DNA of 64,000 nt, from positions 66,104 to 130,103 of the forward strand of contig JAGZHZ010000004.1 of assembly GCA_018366495.1 (NCBI GenBank), given 5' to 3'. This DNA comes from Clostridiales bacterium. GTDB lineage: Bacteria; Bacillota; Clostridia; Lachnospirales; Lachnospiraceae. The position numbers and the translations under genes were made by a program. Shown here in pieces: positions 52,909-61,633 of the stretch. The notes beneath the pieces were generated by a model. It had not been told where the DNA came from, made no database searches, and was given only the letters and a program-made list of their open reading frames with translations. Position 1 is the first letter of the stretch; each line of letters begins with the position of its first letter.

Positions 52909-53550
52909 CTATCGTTTGATGCCTTGATCCAGCTCTTGAGCCCACATCTGGAGATCATAGGCGTTTCCGTCAAATAATTTTAAGATTGTTCCATAAGGAG
53001 CAGAATCATTTGCAAAGGCATTTGCTTCATCCGTATCGACGTGCATGGCAAGTTTAAAAGAAGGGCTGACTCGGACGACTACATCTGCAAAAATAAGAGC
53101 CCGTTCAAAACTCTGGGTGATCACAAATACGTCGTCATTGTCTTTTAAGTTCATGCGGATTGCCTGATCAGGAGTCATGTGGATATGACGTTTTGCCACA
53201 ATGACTCCTTTTTCAATATTTAAAGATGCAGAAGGGCTGATCAGAGTACAACCGGGTGTTCCCTCGATAGAACCGGATTGGCGGATCATTCCGGGAACCC
53301 CTAATTTTCTGGCATCAGTCATTGAAATTTCAATCTGCGTATTGGGACGGAAAGGACCAAGGATCGCAACGTTCTCAAAGCGTCCTCTCGGTCCTTGAAT
53401 CGTCAGCCGTTCTTTTGCGAGAAACTGACCCGGCTGGCTCAGCTCTTTGACAAAAGTTAATTCAGCTCCAGAACCAAAAAGGATTTCAAAGTCTTCCTTT
53501 GAGACGTGGATATGGCGGGCAGATGTCTCAATAGGAATTTTTCGAGGCAT
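52909..53550 (-). CDS. pduL: PduL-type phosphate propanoyltransferase / phosphotransacetylase
   Basis: A 213-residue zinc-dependent phosphotransacylase (acyl-CoA plus phosphate to acyl phosphate). ATG 53550 is chosen over 53571 because AAGGAGG lies at ideal spacing. Two tandem PduL beta barrels: SARHIHVSKEDFEILFG (about 8-24) and AKRHIHMTPDQAIRM (about 121-135) supply His ligands, and MHVDTDEANAF follows. No encapsulation peptide or microcompartment shell gene is adjacent, so it is probably the cytosolic phosphotransacetylase for acetyl-CoA, as in several Firmicutes without Pta. Monocistronic. Confidence 0.94.
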   Translation of the reverse strand: MPRKIPIETSARHIHVSKEDFEILFGSGAELTFVKELSQPGQFLAKERLTIQGPRGRFENVAILGPFRPNTQIEISMTDARKLGVPGMIRQSGSIEGTPGCTLISPSASLNIEKGVIVAKRHIHMTPDQAIRMNLKDNDDVFVITQSFERALIFADVVVRVSPSFKLAMHVDTDEANAFANDSAPYGTILKLFDGNAYDLQMWAQELDQGIKR

Positions 53551-53650
53551 AATATTTTCCTCCTTATACAATAAAAATTTTTGATTATATGATACTGGAT
53601 TCAGAAAGGCAGGTCAAGCGATAAAAAGAGAAAAAGAAAAATGGAAAGTA

Positions 53651-53679
53651 TTGTGGTAAGAACAAAAGTATTATATAAT
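53651..53679 (+). promoter_or_regulatory. Promoter of pfkA
   Basis: TTGTGG (53651-53656), 17 bases, TATAAT (53674-53679), 42 bases before the start codon. Confidence 0.7.
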
Positions 53680-53720
53680 AAATTATCATATAAAATTAGA
53701 AAACGAGGTGTTTTGAAACT

Positions 53721-54800
53721 ATGAAAAGAATTGGGTTGTTGACAAGCGGCGGTGACTGTCAGGCTTTAAATGCAGCGATGCGTGGTGTTGTAAAAGGGTT
53801 GTCATCCAACCTGCCTGAGAACGAACTGGAAGTATACGGATTCTCAAACGGATATAAGGGGCTGATCTATGGAGATTACCGTATGCTGACAGCAAAAGAT
53901 TTTTCAGGTATTCTGACAAAGGGCGGAACTATTTTAGGATCTTCCAGACAGCCGTTTAAAATGATGCGTGTTCCGGATGAAAAAGGTCTGGATAAAGTAG
54001 AGGCAATGAAGCAGAATTATTATAAACTGCGTCTCGACTGTCTTGTTATTTTGGGAGGCAACGGAACACAGAAGACAGCGAATCTTCTGCGCGAAGAAGG
54101 ATTAAATATTATTCATCTTCCAAAGACAATTGACAATGATATCTGGGGAACAGACATGACATTTGGATTCCAGAGCGCCGTAAATATAGCGACAGAGGCG
54201 ATTGACTGCATCCACACAACGGCATCTTCTCATAACCGTGTCTTTATTGTAGAAGTCATGGGACATAAAGTTGGATGGCTGACACTTCATGCTGGAATCG
54301 CCGGAGGAGCCGACATCATTCTGATTCCTGAGATTCCGTATGATATTGATAAGGTGATTGCTGCAATCAATAATAGAACACAGGCAGGAAAAGGATTCAC
54401 GATTCTGGCTGTGGCAGAAGGAGCGATCTCAAAAGAAGACGCGAAACTGTCCAAAAAGGATTTAAAAGAAAAATTGAAGAAAAAAGCTCATCCAGCCGTA
54501 TCATATGAGATTGCAGCAGCAATCCAGGAAAAGACAGGAATTGAAGTGCGTGTAACGGTTCCTGGACATACGCAAAGAGGAGGAAGTCCTTGCCCATATG
54601 ACCGTGTTTTGACGACAAGACTGGGAGCGGCAGCTGCAAAATTAATCTTGAATGATGAATATGGATACATGGTCGGCATTGTGAACGGAAAGACAAAGAA
54701 AGTTCCTCTTGAGGAAGTGGCAGGAAAGCTGAAAATGGTATCACCGGATGCCCAGATTGTAAAAGAAGCAAAAATGATAGGAATCAGCTTCGGCGATTGA
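53721..54800 (+). CDS. pfkA: 6-phosphofructokinase, long clade with Gly-Lys signature
   Basis: A 359-residue phosphofructokinase (E. coli PfkA is 320). N-terminal GLLTSGGDCQALNAAMRG; substrate loop LPKTIDNDIWGTDMTFG; the phosphoryl-donor loop is GGNGT (Asn114, Gly115), followed by Lys135 in PKTIDND. Gly at the position that is Asp in PPi enzymes argues for ATP, while Lys in PKTIDND is typical of the mixed (group III) enzymes; the expected Asp of GGDG is Asn here. C-terminal insertion KEDAKLSKKDLKEKLKKK (about 236-253) explains part of the extra length. Donor should be tested. Ribosome site GAGGTG. Confidence 0.92.
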   Translation: MKRIGLLTSGGDCQALNAAMRGVVKGLSSNLPENELEVYGFSNGYKGLIYGDYRMLTAKDFSGILTKGGTILGSSRQPFKMMRVPDEKGLDKVEAMKQNYYKLRLDCLVILGGNGTQKTANLLREEGLNIIHLPKTIDNDIWGTDMTFGFQSAVNIATEAIDCIHTTASSHNRVFIVEVMGHKVGWLTLHAGIAGGADIILIPEIPYDIDKVIAAINNRTQAGKGFTILAVAEGAISKEDAKLSKKDLKEKLKKKAHPAVSYEIAAAIQEKTGIEVRVTVPGHTQRGGSPCPYDRVLTTRLGAAAAKLILNDEYGYMVGIVNGKTKKVPLEEVAGKLKMVSPDAQIVKEAKMIGISFGD

Positions 54801-54828
54801 GTTAGTCAAAAAAGATAGGAGAATCAGA

Positions 54829-56472
54829 ATGAGCTATACTGCTTTATACAGAAAATTCCGACCGGATGAATTTGATGACGTCAAAGGTCAGGATCATATT
54901 GTGACAACACTGAAGAACCAGATTAACGCTGATCGAATCGGACATGCGTATTTATTCTGCGGTACAAGAGGAACTGGTAAGACAACTATAGCCAAAATTT
55001 TTGCAAAAGCAGTAAATTGCGAACATCCTGTAAATGGGAGTCCCTGTAACGAATGTGATACATGCAAAGCCATCACAGCAGGGACTTCCCTGAATGTAAT
55101 AGAGATTGATGCGGCTTCCAACAATGGAGTGGACAATATAAGAGAGATCAAGGATGAAGTCACTTATTCCCCGACGATGGGAAGATATAAGGTCTACATC
55201 ATTGACGAGGCTCATATGCTTACCATAGGAGCTTTTAATGCGCTCTTGAAAACATTGGAGGAGCCGCCGTCCTATGTCATCTTTATTCTGGCTACTACAG
55301 AAGTTCACAAGATTCCAGTCACGATATTATCGCGATGCCAGCGATATGATTTTAAGAGAATTTCATTAGATGTGATCAGCGACCGCTTGCGGGAACTGAT
55401 GGAAAAAGAAAATATTGAGGTGGAAGAAAAAGCAATCCGCTATATCGCAAAAAAAGCGGACGGAGGAATGAGAGATGCACTCAGTCTGATGGAACAGTGC
55501 ATTTCTTTTTATCTTGGACAGAAACTGACATATGAGAAAGTGCTGGAAGTCTTAGGCGCTGTGGACACGGATGTGTTCAGCAGTTTTCTGCGGGAGATTT
55601 TAAATGATGATGTAGCAGGAGTGATCGCACACCTGGAAGAAATTGTGATGCAGGGAAGTGACCTGGGACAGTTTGTAAATGATTTTACCTGGTACATGAG
55701 AAACTTGCTTTTAATCAAAGCATCTGATAATATGGAGGAGATTCTGGATGTCTCGGCTGAAAATTTAATTCAGCTCAAAGAAGAGGCAGGAATGATCCGT
55801 CAGGATACGCTGATGCGCTTTATACGAATTTTTTCAGAGCTGACAAATCAGCTGAAAAATGCTTCCAACAAGAGAATTTTAGTAGAGATGGCTTTGATTA
55901 AGCTGTGCCGTCCACAGATGGAACGTGACACCTCTTCTCTGCTGGAACGTGTGCGCAGACTGGAAAAGAAGCTGGAACAGGGCATTTTCATGGCTGAGCC
56001 CAATACGGGGGACACGCACAAAAGAAATGCGGATGTACAGCAGAATTCGTCTGATAATGGGGCAGAATACTCCGGTGAGATGCAGACGGCATCGCAAAAT
56101 ACAGTCATGGATAAGGCTGCGCCAAAGGATCTGCAGCAAGTGCAGTCCATGTGGAGAAGCATTGTTGCAATGACGAGCGGGAGATTTAAAGTAGTGCTTT
56201 CTTCAGCACAGATTAAATTTAATGCCGCTTCAGAGGACGATAATCGACTGTATATCGTATTTGCAGATTTTCTGGCGGAACCTTATATCGGTAATCAGGA
56301 AAAACAGCATGAGCTGGAAGAGCTGATTGCGAAAAAAATCGGCAAGAAAGTCGAGGTTAAGATGATTCTTCAGGAGGATGAGGCGCTGACCGCAGGGACG
56401 CTTGCAAAAATCGGTGTAGATGAAGCGATTGAACGTTTTATCAATACGGATGTAATTGTAGAAGATTTTTAA
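54829..56472 (+). CDS. dnaX: DNA polymerase III subunits gamma/tau
   Basis: A 547-residue clamp-loader ATPase. Walker A GTRGTGKT (about 45-52), zinc site C..CNECDTC (about 64-79), Walker B IIDEAH (about 124-129), SRC motif LSRCQRYDF, sensor 2 GGMRDALSLMEQ. Domain III to about 360, then a Glu/Asn-rich linker and a C-terminal tau-like domain (about 430-547). A run of seven A at codons 206-208 is coding-constrained (KKADGG). Ribosome site GATAGGAG. Upstream of ybaB-recR as in Bacillus. Confidence 0.96.
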   Translation: MSYTALYRKFRPDEFDDVKGQDHIVTTLKNQINADRIGHAYLFCGTRGTGKTTIAKIFAKAVNCEHPVNGSPCNECDTCKAITAGTSLNVIEIDAASNNGVDNIREIKDEVTYSPTMGRYKVYIIDEAHMLTIGAFNALLKTLEEPPSYVIFILATTEVHKIPVTILSRCQRYDFKRISLDVISDRLRELMEKENIEVEEKAIRYIAKKADGGMRDALSLMEQCISFYLGQKLTYEKVLEVLGAVDTDVFSSFLREILNDDVAGVIAHLEEIVMQGSDLGQFVNDFTWYMRNLLLIKASDNMEEILDVSAENLIQLKEEAGMIRQDTLMRFIRIFSELTNQLKNASNKRILVEMALIKLCRPQMERDTSSLLERVRRLEKKLEQGIFMAEPNTGDTHKRNADVQQNSSDNGAEYSGEMQTASQNTVMDKAAPKDLQQVQSMWRSIVAMTSGRFKVVLSSAQIKFNAASEDDNRLYIVFADFLAEPYIGNQEKQHELEELIAKKIGKKVEVKMILQEDEALTAGTLAKIGVDEAIERFINTDVIVEDF

Positions 56473-56508
56473 AAGAGTGAGATCAATTTTATTTCAGGAG
56501 GAAGAAAT

Positions 56509-56865
56509 ATGGCAAAAAGAGGAGGATTTCCAGGCGGAATGATGCCGGGAAACATGAATAATCTGATGAAACAGGCGCAGAAAATGCAGAAACAGATGGA
56601 GGAAAATCAGAAAGCGCTTGAAGAAAAAGAGTTTACTGCAACTGCCGGAGGCGGCGCTGTGGAAGTGACTGTGTCAGGAAAGAAAGAAGTCACAAGAGTG
56701 AAGCTGCAGGAAGAAGTAGTAGATCCGGACGATATTGAGATGCTGGAAGATTTAATCATGGCTGCCACAAATGAAGCGATGCGCAAAATGGAAGAAGAGG
56801 CGGCTTCTACAATGTCAAGACTGGCAGGCGGTCTTGGCGGTCTGGGCGGAGGCTTCCCATTCTAA
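56509..56865 (+). CDS. ybaB: YbaB/EbfC nucleoid-associated protein
   Basis: A 118-residue DNA-binding protein of the YbaB/EbfC family. N-terminal Gly/Met-rich leader ([28 protein letters not shown] in outline), central helix-strand dimer fold ([41 protein letters not shown]), and a Gly-rich C-terminal tail ([14 protein letters not shown]). Encoded between dnaX and recR, the classical order. Ribosome site CAGGAGGAAG. Stop TAA shares its last A with the recR ATG. Confidence 0.95.
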   Translation: MAKRGGFPGGMMPGNMNNLMKQAQKMQKQMEENQKALEEKEFTATAGGGAVEVTVSGKKEVTRVKLQEEVVDPDDIEMLEDLIMAATNEAMRKMEEEAASTMSRLAGGLGGLGGGFPF

Positions 56866-57461
56866 TGGATTACTACAGCAGTTATATCAGCAAGTTAATT
56901 GAGGAACTGTCAAAGCTGCCGGGCGTTGGTACAAAATCAGCACAACGCCTGGCTTTTCACATCATAAACCGCCCGATGGAGGAAGTAAAAGGATTATCAG
57001 AGGCAATCATCCAGGCGAAGGAAAAAGTGCGTTACTGCAAGGAATGTTATACGCTGACGGATCAGGAAATCTGTCCGATCTGTGCAAATCCGGGGCGTGA
57101 TCACAGTACGATTATGGTGGTGGAAAATACGAGAGATCTGGCAGCGTATGAAAAGACAGGAAAATTTAATGGTGTTTATCATGTACTGCACGGTGCAATC
57201 TCTCCGATGTTAGGGATCGGACCGAATGAGATTAAACTGAAAGAATTGATGAAACGGCTTCAGGGAGAGATTAAAGAAGTCATCATAGCTACAAACTCCA
57301 GTCTGGAGGGAGAGACAACCGCAATGTACATCAGCAAACTGATCAAACCGACAGGGATAAAAGTAAGCCGTATTGCAAGCGGAGTGCCTGTGGGCGGAGA
57401 TCTGGAATATATTGATGAAGTGACGCTCCTGCGTGCCCTTGAAGGAAGAATTGAACTGTAG
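56865..57461 (+). CDS. recR: Recombination protein RecR
   Basis: A 198-residue RecFOR component. N-terminal HhH ([21 protein letters not shown]), C4 zinc finger [16 protein letters not shown] (about 54-69), Toprim domain (about 77-175; [29 protein letters not shown]) and C-terminal Walker-B-like [18 protein letters not shown]. One-base overlap with ybaB. Length as in B. subtilis (198). Confidence 0.97.
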   Translation: MDYYSSYISKLIEELSKLPGVGTKSAQRLAFHIINRPMEEVKGLSEAIIQAKEKVRYCKECYTLTDQEICPICANPGRDHSTIMVVENTRDLAAYEKTGKFNGVYHVLHGAISPMLGIGPNEIKLKELMKRLQGEIKEVIIATNSSLEGETTAMYISKLIKPTGIKVSRIASGVPVGGDLEYIDEVTLLRALEGRIEL

Positions 57462-57509
57462 AAATATGCGGCATGAAAGGCTATCAGGGAAAGATCAGGG
57501 GAATAAAGC

Positions 57510-57538
57510 TTGATCTTCCGCTGAAAAGCCCTTATAAT
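57510..57538 (+). promoter_or_regulatory. Promoter of the transketolase genes
   Basis: TTGATC (57510-57515), 17 bases, TATAAT (57533-57538), 43 bases before the start codon. Confidence 0.8.
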
Positions 57539-57580
57539 AGGGTCGCAAGTAATAGCCATAACAGAATAAGGAGAATGAAC

Positions 57581-58420
57581 ATGAACAAATTAGAGCTTCA
57601 AAAAGTTGCTAATGAGATTCGGAAAGGAATTTTGACAGGTGTACATAGTGCAAAAGCGGGACATCCAGGCGGTTCCTTATCGGCAGCCGATCTTTTTACT
57701 TATTTGTATTTTGAAGAAATGAATATCGATCCTAAGAACCCGAAAAAACAGGACAGAGACCGTTTTGTACTCTCAAAAGGCCACACAGCGCCGGGATTGT
57801 ATTCAACATTGGCACAGAGAGGATATTTTCCGACAGAGGATTTAAAAACACTGCGAAAAGTCGGCTCTTATCTTCAGGGGCATCCTGATATGAAACATAT
57901 TCCAGGTGTGGATATGTCAAGCGGATCTCTGGGACAGGGAATCTCAGCGGCAGTTGGAATGGCACTGTCCGCAAAAATTTCAAATGAATCCTATCATGTC
58001 TATACACTTTTGGGAGACGGAGAAATCCAGGAAGGACAGGTATGGGAGGCTTCTATGTTTGCAGGTGCAAATCATCTGGACAACCTGACTGTCATTGTGG
58101 ATAATAATGGACTTCAGATTGATGGAAGAGTAGAAGAGGTATGTTCCCCGTATCCGATTGATAAAAAATTTGAAGCATTTAATTTTTATACAATTTGTCT
58201 GGAAGACGGCAATGATTTTGATCAGATCCGCGCTGCATTTGAAGAGGCAAAGACAGTGAAGGGAAAACCGGTTGCGATTATTGCAAAAACAGTAAAAGGA
58301 AAAGGCGTTTCCTTTATGGAAAATCAGGTTTCCTGGCACGGAAAAGCTCCAAACGACGCAGAATATGAGACAGCGATGGCAGAATTAGAGAAGGCAGGTG
58401 AAGCATTATGTCAGAAGTAA
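57581..58420 (+). CDS. Transketolase, N-terminal subunit
   Basis: A 279-residue thiamine-diphosphate-binding half of a split transketolase. ATG 57581 is chosen: AAGGAG lies seven bases upstream, and the ATG at 57575 would be too close. Motifs: AGHPGGSLSAADL (about 22-34), SKGHTAPGLYS (about 64-74), TPP signature GDGEIQEGQ..NLTVIVDNNGLQIDG (about 145-186). The C-terminal subunit begins 13 bases before its stop. It supplies the non-oxidative pentose phosphate pathway. Confidence 0.95.
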   Translation: MNKLELQKVANEIRKGILTGVHSAKAGHPGGSLSAADLFTYLYFEEMNIDPKNPKKQDRDRFVLSKGHTAPGLYSTLAQRGYFPTEDLKTLRKVGSYLQGHPDMKHIPGVDMSSGSLGQGISAAVGMALSAKISNESYHVYTLLGDGEIQEGQVWEASMFAGANHLDNLTVIVDNNGLQIDGRVEEVCSPYPIDKKFEAFNFYTICLEDGNDFDQIRAAFEEAKTVKGKPVAIIAKTVKGKGVSFMENQVSWHGKAPNDAEYETAMAELEKAGEALCQK

Positions 58421-59352
58421 AGAAAATTGCAACGAGAGACAGCTACGGCAGCACATTAGTAGAGCTGGGAGAAAAATACGAGAATCTGGTAGTGCTTGAC
58501 GCCGATCTGGCAGCTGCTACAAAGACAGGAATGTTTAAAAACGCATTCCCGGAACGTCATTTTAACTGTGGTATCGCAGAGGGAAATATGGTTGGAATCG
58601 CAGCAGGACTTGCAGCAGCAGGAAAAGTGCCATTCGTAAGTTCTTTCGCAATGTTTGTAGCAGGAAGAGCATTTGAACAGATCAGAAACTCTGTCGGCTA
58701 TCCTCATTTAAATGTTAAAATAGGGGCAACTCATGCCGGTATCTCTGTCGGAGAAGACGGAGCAACTCACCAGTGCAACGAAGACATTGCGCTTATGAGA
58801 ACGATTCCGGGTATGGTTGTGATTAATCCGGCAGATGATGTGGAGGCCAGAGCAGCAGTAAAGGCGGCATTTGAATATGAAGGACCTGTCTATTTGAGAT
58901 TTGGACGTCTGGCTGTTCCGGTCATCAATGATCGCCCTGATTACCATTTTGAATTAGGAAAAGGCGTTGTATTGAAAGAAGGAAAAAATCTGACGATCGT
59001 GGCTACCGGTCTGACGGTCGCACCAAGTCTTGAGGCAGCTCAGATGTTAGAAAAAGACGGAGTGAGTGCGAAAGTAATCAACATTCACACGATCAAACCA
59101 TTGGATGAAGAGTTGATTGTGGCAGCGGCAAAAGAGACGGGAAAAGTAGTGACTGTGGAAGAACATTCTATCATCGGAGGACTCGGAAGCGCTGTCTGCG
59201 ACTGCCTGAGCGAAAAAATGCCCACACTGACGAAAAAGATCGGAATCCGCGACGTATATGGAGAGTCAGGACCAGCTCTGGAACTGCTTCATAAATACGA
59301 ACTGGATGCAGAAGGAATCTATCGCCAGATCAAAGAATTTTTGAATAAATAA
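58408..59352 (+). CDS. Transketolase, C-terminal subunit
   Basis: A 314-residue pyrimidine-binding and C-terminal half of the split transketolase. ATRDSYGSTLVELG at the N-terminus, CGIAEGNMVGIAAGLA (about 51-66) with the catalytic Glu that protonates the TPP pyrimidine, THAGISVGEDGATHQ (about 110-124), and the C-terminal domain (about 190-314). Overlaps the previous gene by 13 bases. A 12-bp stem terminator follows. Confidence 0.95.
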   Translation: MSEVKKIATRDSYGSTLVELGEKYENLVVLDADLAAATKTGMFKNAFPERHFNCGIAEGNMVGIAAGLAAAGKVPFVSSFAMFVAGRAFEQIRNSVGYPHLNVKIGATHAGISVGEDGATHQCNEDIALMRTIPGMVVINPADDVEARAAVKAAFEYEGPVYLRFGRLAVPVINDRPDYHFELGKGVVLKEGKNLTIVATGLTVAPSLEAAQMLEKDGVSAKVINIHTIKPLDEELIVAAAKETGKVVTVEEHSIIGGLGSAVCDCLSEKMPTLTKKIGIRDVYGESGPALELLHKYELDAEGIYRQIKEFLNK

Positions 59353-59404
59353 AATAAGATTTTCTGCGTATGAAATAAAAATACTGCAGAATATACTGTC
59401 AGGG

Positions 59405-59462
59405 GGAACTGCCGGAAAAACTGAGCATTTGATGAGATCAGCTGAAGTCCGGCAGTTCCTTT
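59405..59462. terminator. Terminator between transketolase and yyaC
   Basis: GGAACTGCCGGA (59405-59416) with TCCGGCAGTTCC (59448-59459), then TTT. The right end lies just before the yyaC stop codon. Confidence 0.83.
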
Positions 59463-59465
59463 ACA

Positions 59466-60053
59466 TTAAAAGAGAAAATGTCTTTTTTCAGGAAAAAGAT
59501 TTTGACAGGAAAGGCAGATCCCTTTTGAGATACATTCTGCAAGCATCATCACGATGGAAATGCGCGTAGTCTGAAGCATAAGATGGGAAAAACGATTGTT
59601 GATATTCACAATGCCGGTGATGGAAATATCCCCTGCGGACTCTAATGTTTTATTGACTCCAGCGCCGGGAGAAAGACTGCCGTGCGCCACTGTGACGTAT
59701 CCCTGATGTTTTTGCGTGCCGAGTGAGGCGTCAACTGCAATCAAAAGGCGGTCAGGATGATTTTTATAGATACTGTGCAGTGTGTCCGAGAGATTGAGGG
59801 CATGTACAGGGCGCTCCAGGGTGCCATAAATAGAAAAATATTCAGGAAGTAAGGAAGAAAGGCGGCTTCCTATGATGGGACCGAGGCTGTCTCCTGTTAC
59901 ACGGTCACTGCCGATGCACAGAAAGACGGGAGGCAGATGATTCTTATCGGAACGTTCCTGCAATAGAGTGGTTAAATAAGAGCCAAGGAAAAGAGAAGCA
60001 TTTCCTTTTGCCGTATTAATATAGTAAGTTTCTTCAGACAACTTTGGATTCAT
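59466..60053 (-). CDS. yyaC: Spore protease YyaC-like protein
   Basis: A 195-residue protein of the YyaC (DUF1256) family, resembling the germination protease fold. Family motifs: FLCIGSDRVTGDSLGPIIGS (about 44-63), PVHALNLSDTL (about 82-92), IAVDASLGTQKHQGYV (about 105-120), and SPGAGVNKTL. The pattern is found only in endospore-forming Firmicutes, which supports a spore-forming lineage. In B. subtilis it is sporulation-controlled. Convergent with transketolase and divergent from the LysM gene. Confidence 0.93.
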   Translation of the reverse strand: MNPKLSEETYYINTAKGNASLFLGSYLTTLLQERSDKNHLPPVFLCIGSDRVTGDSLGPIIGSRLSSLLPEYFSIYGTLERPVHALNLSDTLHSIYKNHPDRLLIAVDASLGTQKHQGYVTVAHGSLSPGAGVNKTLESAGDISITGIVNINNRFSHLMLQTTRISIVMMLAECISKGICLSCQNLFPEKRHFLF

Positions 60054-60220
60054 AGCGAAATTCCTTTCTTGTTTTTCTAAAGTGTATCCAGAAAAAAAGA
60101 AAAATATTCTGGAAATAAAGCAGGAAAAAATGTCGAAATATTTTTTTTATCGTGTACATAAAATGATAAATTCTGCGGAAAAAATATGGTAGGATGAGGA
60201 CAGGAAAGGAGTGGACGGAT

Positions 60221-61441
60221 ATGCTGGAAGTAAAGTATAAGGAAGAGAAAAATCCATCGGAGAAATCAACAGATGAGGCGCCGGAAAAAAATGCAGAGGA
60301 ATTTGAACTTCCCAAAAATGTAAAACAGGTCGGAGAAGTAGAAAAAGAACGGAAGCTGTACATAGAAGACTATGTGATCACATATCTTCAGCAGCTGACA
60401 AAAAATACGGAAGGAACGAAGACGGCAGTCTTTCTGGGAGAAAAAAAGGTACAGAAAGATTGCCATTATCTTTTTATCAGCGGAATCCTGGAGATCGAGG
60501 ACGGAGAATTTGGCGAAGAACAGAAAAAAAAGATGGAAGAAGAACAGAAAAAGTATTTTCCTGAACTGAGCAGTATGGGGTGGTTTCTGTCCACACCGGG
60601 ACAAAAACTGGAACTGACAGCCGATCTGGAACGGAAACATCGAAGCCTGTTTCCGGAGGAAGATTCTGTTTTGCTGATACGAGACACGGTGGAACAGGAA
60701 GAGATCCTGTTTTTGATGGAAGGTTCCATGCTTCATGACCAGGGAGGATATTACGTCTATTATGAACAGAATCCGGGAATGCAGGAGTATCTGATGGATC
60801 ATAAAAAGCAGGAATCGGTGGAGGAGGAGACGAAGGAAGAGAGGGTAATTCAGAGCTTTAGAAAAAAATTCCGACGCAGACAGGAGAAAAAGCATGGGAT
60901 CGGTATCAAATGGGTGTATGGGGCAGGAACCATGCTGGTTATGACGATTCTGGTAATCGGTATAACAATCATCAATAATTATGATAAAATGAAAAATATG
61001 GAAAAAACGCTGACGGACATCTCAAAACAAGTGGCGGAGGAGCCGGATGTCAGAGATTTGCCGGTATCGGCACAGATAAAAATAGAGACAGAGAAAATAA
61101 CAGAACGGCAGGCTGATACAGAAGCAGAGTCCGTTACAGAAATGGAGTCAGAAACAGAAAAGCGTCAGACGGAAAGCCAGCGTCAGACGGAAAGTGAAAA
61201 GCAGCAACAGGCAAAGGTGCAGGAAGAAAAGGAAAAAAGACCGGTTCCTGAGACAGAAAATATAAGAGAAGCCTCCGTGCGTCCTTCTCAGGCTGTGTAT
61301 ATCGTGAAAAATGGAGATACGTTAGCTGATATCTGTCAGAAGTATTATGGAAATTTGGACAAGGTAGAAGAGATCTGCGAATTGAATGATATCATAGATC
61401 AAGATGAAATATGGGTGGGAGAAAAGATCGTACTGCCTTAA
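60221..61441 (+). CDS. Single-pass membrane protein with C-terminal LysM domain
   Basis: A 406-residue protein. ATG 60221 is chosen because AAAGGAG lies 9-14 bases upstream. The first ~210 residues are cytoplasmic and globular (ITYLQQLTKN, VFLGEKK, FISGILEIEDGEFG, ESVLLIRDTVEQEEILFLMEG in outline). A basic stretch (about 212-230) precedes one membrane segment (about 235-258, GAGTMLVMTILVIGITII). Outside lies a Glu/Gln/Thr-rich, probably extended linker (about 265-355), and the C-terminal LysM (about 360-406, VYIVKNGDTLADICQKYYG). It should link the membrane to peptidoglycan. Its place next to yyaC hints at a sporulation or division role, unproven. Confidence 0.85.
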   Translation: MLEVKYKEEKNPSEKSTDEAPEKNAEEFELPKNVKQVGEVEKERKLYIEDYVITYLQQLTKNTEGTKTAVFLGEKKVQKDCHYLFISGILEIEDGEFGEEQKKKMEEEQKKYFPELSSMGWFLSTPGQKLELTADLERKHRSLFPEEDSVLLIRDTVEQEEILFLMEGSMLHDQGGYYVYYEQNPGMQEYLMDHKKQESVEEETKEERVIQSFRKKFRRRQEKKHGIGIKWVYGAGTMLVMTILVIGITIINNYDKMKNMEKTLTDISKQVAEEPDVRDLPVSAQIKIETEKITERQADTEAESVTEMESETEKRQTESQRQTESEKQQQAKVQEEKEKRPVPETENIREASVRPSQAVYIVKNGDTLADICQKYYGNLDKVEEICELNDIIDQDEIWVGEKIVLP

Positions 61442-61457
61442 AAAAAGGAGACAAGAT

Positions 61458-61514
61458 ATGCAGGGACAGTCGGATACCTATTATAAAGAGGAGATGAATT
61501 GCAACAGCCATTAA
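61458..61514 (+). CDS. Possible 18-residue peptide gene
   Basis: ATG 61458 preceded at ideal distance by AAAAAAGGAG and followed by 18 codons to TAA (61512-61514); peptide MQGQSDTYYKEEMNCNSH. There is no signal or membrane segment. It begins 16 bases after the LysM gene stop. The excellent ribosome site is the only support. Confidence 0.3.
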   Translation: MQGQSDTYYKEEMNCNSH

Positions 61515-61633
61515 AAAATGATATAATAGACAAAATCATTTTGCACAAAGAAAAAGCAGATAAAGAAAGACGATGACAGAAAAGGGATATCTGCAAAAAT
61601 ACAGAAAAATAACAGAGATGAAAATAGGAAAAA

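Noticed and set aside
55447..55456. A AAA AAA slippery heptamer in dnaX, in phase for -1 frameshifting, with a GGAGG downstream
   Set aside because: It lies in the conserved KKADGGMRDAL segment near codon 207, far before the usual gamma/tau frameshift point, and no clear stem follows. A product truncated there would lose domain III.
56330..56340. Another A7 run near the dnaX 3' end
   Set aside because: Too close to the C-terminus to generate a meaningful gamma form.
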